A stretch of DNA of 64,000 bases from Methanoregula sp. (lineage in GTDB: Archaea > Halobacteriota > Methanomicrobia > Methanomicrobiales > Methanospirillaceae), in contig NZ_JALOCH010000001.1 of the NCBI RefSeq assembly GCF_023227875.1, positions 1-64,000 on the forward strand, written 5' to 3'. Under the pieces are notes generated by a model. That model searched no databases. It was not told the origin of the DNA and saw nothing but the letters and a program-made list of their open reading frames with translations. A program made the position numbers and the translations under genes. Positions 60,793 through 64,000 of this stretch are shown in pieces (the stretch's first letter is position 1; each line of letters opens with the position of its first letter).

Positions 60793-61995
60793 TCAGTATC
60801 CTCCGGCAAGCAGTTTCATGACCGCGAACAGGAAATCCCCGAAGATAATGGCGGTGATGAACCCGGCCGTGATGGGGATGATGAACGGGACGGCATAGGA
60901 TATCCAGACCGTGCCGGCTTTCTTATACATTGAGAGTTCATGTGTAAATTCTTCCGGGTGCTCCCGGAGGTCTTTTGTGTAGACCCGGCCTTCTGCCGCA
61001 TACATCCGCCGGATCGAATCGAAGAACCCGATGAACCTGCGGCTGACGGCACCGTCCTTTTCCTCGAAGTCCTCCATAACAAAACCCCATTCCTTTTGGA
61101 TCTCGTCACCTTTGACGGGGAACCCGAAGAAGAGGTACATGAGCGGTGCCCGGTTGCCCCGGAGGATATTGATGAGAAAGATCCCCACGGGTGCAACAAG
61201 GTTGAGCAGGAGGGCGTTGATCAACACCGAGAATGCGAGGAACCCGAGCGGGGAGACACCGAGAAGGGGGGTGAACGGGAAGACCGGGACACAGAACGCG
61301 ATAAAGATGAGCGCCCATGCATCTGCCCCTCCGAAGAGGTGCATCCTGCCGAAGGTGTAGAAGACGCCGCAGAAGACAGACAGGAGGAGGACGACAAGGG
61401 CCGGTGTGCCCCACCCGCCGGCGCTCATGAGCAGCATGGTCGATGCGCTCACAAAGATCAGGATGATCAGGACAAAATACCACCGGCCCAGCATGTCACT
61501 GACATTCGGTTCGCGGGCAGCCTGCTTCTGTTTCCCCTTCTTCTTTTGTTCCGGTGCCGGCCAGCCCCGGTATTCCATCCACGTGATGTAGCCGAAGATC
61601 CCGGCGAACATCGCGTACCAGGGAACGAGCTGGACGGAGTATGCCGGGGCAAGGACGAACCATGACAGTGCGGGCAGGACGAGGACGGGAACAAAGTACC
61701 AGAAGATCCGGGACTCTGCGTAATACCCGGTGAGACCGAGCGAGTCCGTCCGTCCCCGGTTGTCAAGGTAGTCTGCATACAGGAAACTTGCGACAAGGGC
61801 AAGGTAGCCGGTGACAAGGCTTACGTTTGCCGTCATCTGCCAGAGGAGTACGGACGTACAGGTGACCCCCACGGCGAGCATGGGGAGCCAGTGGATGAAC
61901 GGCACACGACGGTCCCGTATATCCAGGTATGATGTATAGATCAGGGTGACGAGGACCGCGACCGCCGAGATCACCATCGGGTAGAAGAGTTCCAT
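60793..61995 (-). CDS. A24 prepilin/preflagellin peptidase family protein
   Basis: About 400 residues from the ATG at 61995 (frame open to 62061). It has at least eight membrane helices. The two catalytic Asp motifs of A24 aspartic peptidases are visible: SYLDIRDRRVP at the first helix and HLFGGADAWAL (GxHyD) in the middle. Archaeal members trim class III signal peptides of archaellins and pilins. The protein is much longer than the ~230-residue FlaK/PibD type, with extra helices between the motifs and a soluble C-terminal insert. It precedes hisI by two bases. Confidence 0.87.
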   Translation of the reverse strand: MELFYPMVISAVAVLVTLIYTSYLDIRDRRVPFIHWLPMLAVGVTCTSVLLWQMTANVSLVTGYLALVASFLYADYLDNRGRTDSLGLTGYYAESRIFWYFVPVLVLPALSWFVLAPAYSVQLVPWYAMFAGIFGYITWMEYRGWPAPEQKKKGKQKQAAREPNVSDMLGRWYFVLIILIFVSASTMLLMSAGGWGTPALVVLLLSVFCGVFYTFGRMHLFGGADAWALIFIAFCVPVFPFTPLLGVSPLGFLAFSVLINALLLNLVAPVGIFLINILRGNRAPLMYLFFGFPVKGDEIQKEWGFVMEDFEEKDGAVSRRFIGFFDSIRRMYAAEGRVYTKDLREHPEEFTHELSMYKKAGTVWISYAVPFIIPITAGFITAIIFGDFLFAVMKLLAGGY

Positions 61996-62153
61996 AATCC
62001 GGTATACCATCTTTTTCTTGGTGCACTTATGCATGACGATAAAAACAGCCGTTCCCGGCAAGTCCGTACCTATTTATTGCCCGATGCCGCATATTCCCTT
62101 GAGAAGACCACGGTTAATCTCAATCCCCGGATCGACCGGGTCGAGGATCGTTC

Positions 62154-62765
62154 ATGAAAATCCAGGACATTATTGAGGCCATGCTCAGGGACGCCAAGGA
62201 GCTTGGTACCTTCACGCTCCCGGCGCTCCTCAGTACTGCCACTGATGGTGGAAAGAGCGGCCTTGCCATTGTCCGGGAGCCAGACTCCCTCTCCTGTCTT
62301 GCCATCGTGAAGGGAGAACCCGAAGGCGCGATCTTTACCGATGAACACGGGGAACGGTTCGGGGACACGGCGGTCATGCTCATCGCGGGCAAGGAACTCT
62401 TCGGGTTCTGGGAGGTACCGCAGGACATGGTCGAAGCGCTGGTGATGGGGTGCCGGATCTTCGAGAAGAACCGGTTGAAACAGGGCCTGGCACGGGACGT
62501 ACCTGAGTTCGGCAGGAAGAGCGATGGCGTCGGCCACCTCACCGTCACCGTCATGCGGGGTCCGGCGCTGGAGAAAGGCATCCGTGTCTCCCTCCGGAAA
62601 GACGGCAAGATCGTGGGCAGCGATTTCACCGCGGAGGATGGCAGTTCCGGGTTCCGCATGATGCACGGGGATTATGACTGCATTGTGCAGGACCGGAGCC
62701 AGCAGATCAGGACATTTGCGGTGCACTTCACGGAACCCGACCAGAAGATCCTTCTTAAACTTTAA
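62154..62765 (+). CDS. Conserved hypothetical protein
   Basis: 203 residues, soluble. The N-terminal half (MKIQDIIEAMLRDAKELGTF, SGLAIVREPDSLSCLAIVKG, GAIFTDEHGERFGDTAVMLI) looks like a small sensing or DUF4388-like alpha/beta domain. The C-terminal half (TVTVMRGPALEKGIRVSLRK to GDYDCIVQDRSQQIRTFAVH) looks like a small beta-sandwich of the carboxypeptidase regulatory type. No exact family. It stands next to the V4R gene and may share its sensory context, which is speculative. Confidence 0.68.
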   Translation: MKIQDIIEAMLRDAKELGTFTLPALLSTATDGGKSGLAIVREPDSLSCLAIVKGEPEGAIFTDEHGERFGDTAVMLIAGKELFGFWEVPQDMVEALVMGCRIFEKNRLKQGLARDVPEFGRKSDGVGHLTVTVMRGPALEKGIRVSLRKDGKIVGSDFTAEDGSSGFRMMHGDYDCIVQDRSQQIRTFAVHFTEPDQKILLKL

Positions 62766-62835
62766 TATTTGGTAATTTTTTTACGAAAATTGCGCCAAAT
62801 CCGGGCTTTTTTCACGCCATAAATCGGCCGAAATC

Positions 62836-62856
62836 CTTTAATTGCATAGAAACAGA
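62836..62856 (+). promoter_or_regulatory. TATA-like promoter of the V4R gene
   Basis: CCTTTAATTGCATAG lies about 20-30 bp before the ATG at 62867, consistent with a leaderless or short-leader mRNA. Confidence 0.4.
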
Positions 62857-62866
62857 ACTTTGCACT

Positions 62867-63976
62867 ATGAAGATCGGGCGTGAAGATTTCGAAGCGCTTA
62901 TCAAGGGCGAAAAGACCATCGCCCCCTATATCGAGCTCGACTGCCTTGCCGGCTCGTACTCGGTTTTTGGAGTCAGGACAGCAGGAAACCCGAACTATCT
63001 TATCCGGGCCATTTACGAGATGTACGAGGCAAATCTCAACAAAAAACTTGCCATAAAGGCGGTCCGCAAACTCTTCCGTTCCGTAGGCCAGGGATCGGTG
63101 GGCTTAAACAACCTGTTGAAGAAACTCGGCATGGACTTAACGCCGTCGGAGTTCCTGGTGCTCGTGTTCCGGCTCCAGCACCAGCAGGGGTGGGGTGCCC
63201 CGTTCGAGCTTGTCGAGGCAGGGGAGAAACGAATCGTGCTCCGGACAAAACACACCTTCGAGTCCGAGGTGCTCAAGGACTGGAACATGCCGGTCTGCGG
63301 TATCCACCAGGGATGGATTGAAGGCGTGCTCAAGGCGGTCACCGGCAAGACCTGGTTCTGCCTTGAGAAGACCTGCCATGCAAAAGGCGACGAGTACTGC
63401 GAGTTTGTCTGTGACCAGGTCGAGCCGAGCTGGAAGTTCAAGGCGGAAGCCGTGGTGAAGGGAGAGTCCGCCATTACCGAGTTCATCGAGCACAAGCCGC
63501 TCGAGGGTAAAATCCAGCTGATTGATGAGCCGGTCGTCATGATGCCCCGGTTCATCTTCACGTCCATGACCACCTCCCTGAAAAAGACAATGGGGGAGGC
63601 CCCGGCAAGTGGTGTCAACTACCGTGCCTACATGGACATGGGTAAGGAGAATGTGGAGCACTACAAGAAGATGGGAATTACGAACCCCAGGACCCTCTCC
63701 GACATGGCCTTTACCTTCTACTCCCAGATGGGCTGGTTCAATGTGATTAAAGAGGAATGGGACGAAGGGACCAAGACCAAGATGATCACCCTCTCCCACA
63801 CGGTGGAGTCGGAGTCCTTTGGAAGCACGGGGAAGAATGTCTGCTTCTGCACGGCCGGTCTCCTCGCAGGTATCATCGAGGGGTCCTTTGGGATCCGGGT
63901 GCAGGCTAAAGAGATCAAGTGCAAGTCAAAAGGCGACGAGCACTGCGTCTTCACGATCACCAACAAACCGTCGTAA
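62867..63976 (+). CDS. Protein with two V4R domains
   Basis: 369 residues. Two 4-vinyl reductase (V4R) domains share the Cys-containing end motif: TWFCLEKTCHAKGDEYCEFV (about 164-183) and IKCKSKGDEHCVFTI near the C-terminus. V4R domains bind small hydrophobic ligands or act as sensory modules next to regulators; in archaea they also occur in methanogenesis-related proteins such as MtbA/MttB regulators. The conserved Cys/His residues could hold a metal. The start ATG at 62867 fits the nearby TATA-like box. Confidence 0.88.
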   Translation: MKIGREDFEALIKGEKTIAPYIELDCLAGSYSVFGVRTAGNPNYLIRAIYEMYEANLNKKLAIKAVRKLFRSVGQGSVGLNNLLKKLGMDLTPSEFLVLVFRLQHQQGWGAPFELVEAGEKRIVLRTKHTFESEVLKDWNMPVCGIHQGWIEGVLKAVTGKTWFCLEKTCHAKGDEYCEFVCDQVEPSWKFKAEAVVKGESAITEFIEHKPLEGKIQLIDEPVVMMPRFIFTSMTTSLKKTMGEAPASGVNYRAYMDMGKENVEHYKKMGITNPRTLSDMAFTFYSQMGWFNVIKEEWDEGTKTKMITLSHTVESESFGSTGKNVCFCTAGLLAGIIEGSFGIRVQAKEIKCKSKGDEHCVFTITNKPS

Positions 63977-64000
63977 TAACCGGCAAATCTCCCCATCTGA

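Overview
The window comes from a methanogenic archaeon, most likely of the order Methanomicrobiales (a Methanoregula-like genome is my best guess; this is inference). The evidence is an archaeal RNA polymerase operon with the split B subunit (B'' and B'), tRNAs without encoded CCA, eukaryote-like L30e, an archaeal two-KH NusA, an archaeal-type LeuRS, and many secreted TIG, PEGA and PKD proteins with PGF-like C-terminal anchors. Most of the DNA is moderately GC-rich; one gene near 33.5-36.3 kb is strikingly AT-rich.

Layout. 0-6.8 kb: a 52-bp tandem hairpin array, an M50 membrane protease, a Cys-rich lipoprotein, an SPFH/NfeD membrane pair, a DUF89 phosphatase, tRNA-Pro, and a MinD-like ATPase with a small membrane partner. 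7-8.9 kb: a Roadblock protein with two response regulators sharing an unnamed C-terminal domain. 9-17.4 kb: tRNA-Lys, then rpoH-rpoB2-rpoB1-rpoA1-rpoA2-rpl30e-nusA. 17.4-28.2 kb: membrane proteins, tRNA-Arg and a run of secreted beta-rich surface proteins interrupted by small conserved methanogen genes (DUF473-, PAC2- and DUF5611-like). 28.3-33.1 kb: leuS and a PIN-ATPase-KH protein.

33-52 kb is an accessory region. It holds an AT-rich KAP-type P-loop NTPase fused to beta-sandwich domains resembling those of methanogen surface proteins; two paralogous membrane-anchored proteins; a metzincin protease; a cluster of toxin-antitoxin loci (a decayed antitoxin, a RelE-type pair, a broken hepT with intact mntA, and hicAB); and a three-gene operon whose largest product combines two LamG domains, a hydrophobic multi-helix segment and a C-terminal transglutaminase/papain-like domain. 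The spaces between these genes are filled with dispersed repeats: a two-hairpin element with compensatory arm changes (also tandem at the left end, and one copy sits inside hepT), a ~130-bp repeat A, a ~67-bp repeat B and a 25-bp tandem repeat.

52-64 kb returns to core-like content: a PKD surface protein, a family II pyrophosphatase with CBS domains, a lipoprotein, a double AN1 zinc finger protein, DUF4013-like and other membrane proteins, hisI, a prepilin peptidase and a double V4R protein.

The main candidates for undescribed biology are the KAP fusion, the LamG/transglutaminase operon, the two-hairpin element family and the Roadblock/response-regulator cassette. All names are from reading motifs; no database search was run.
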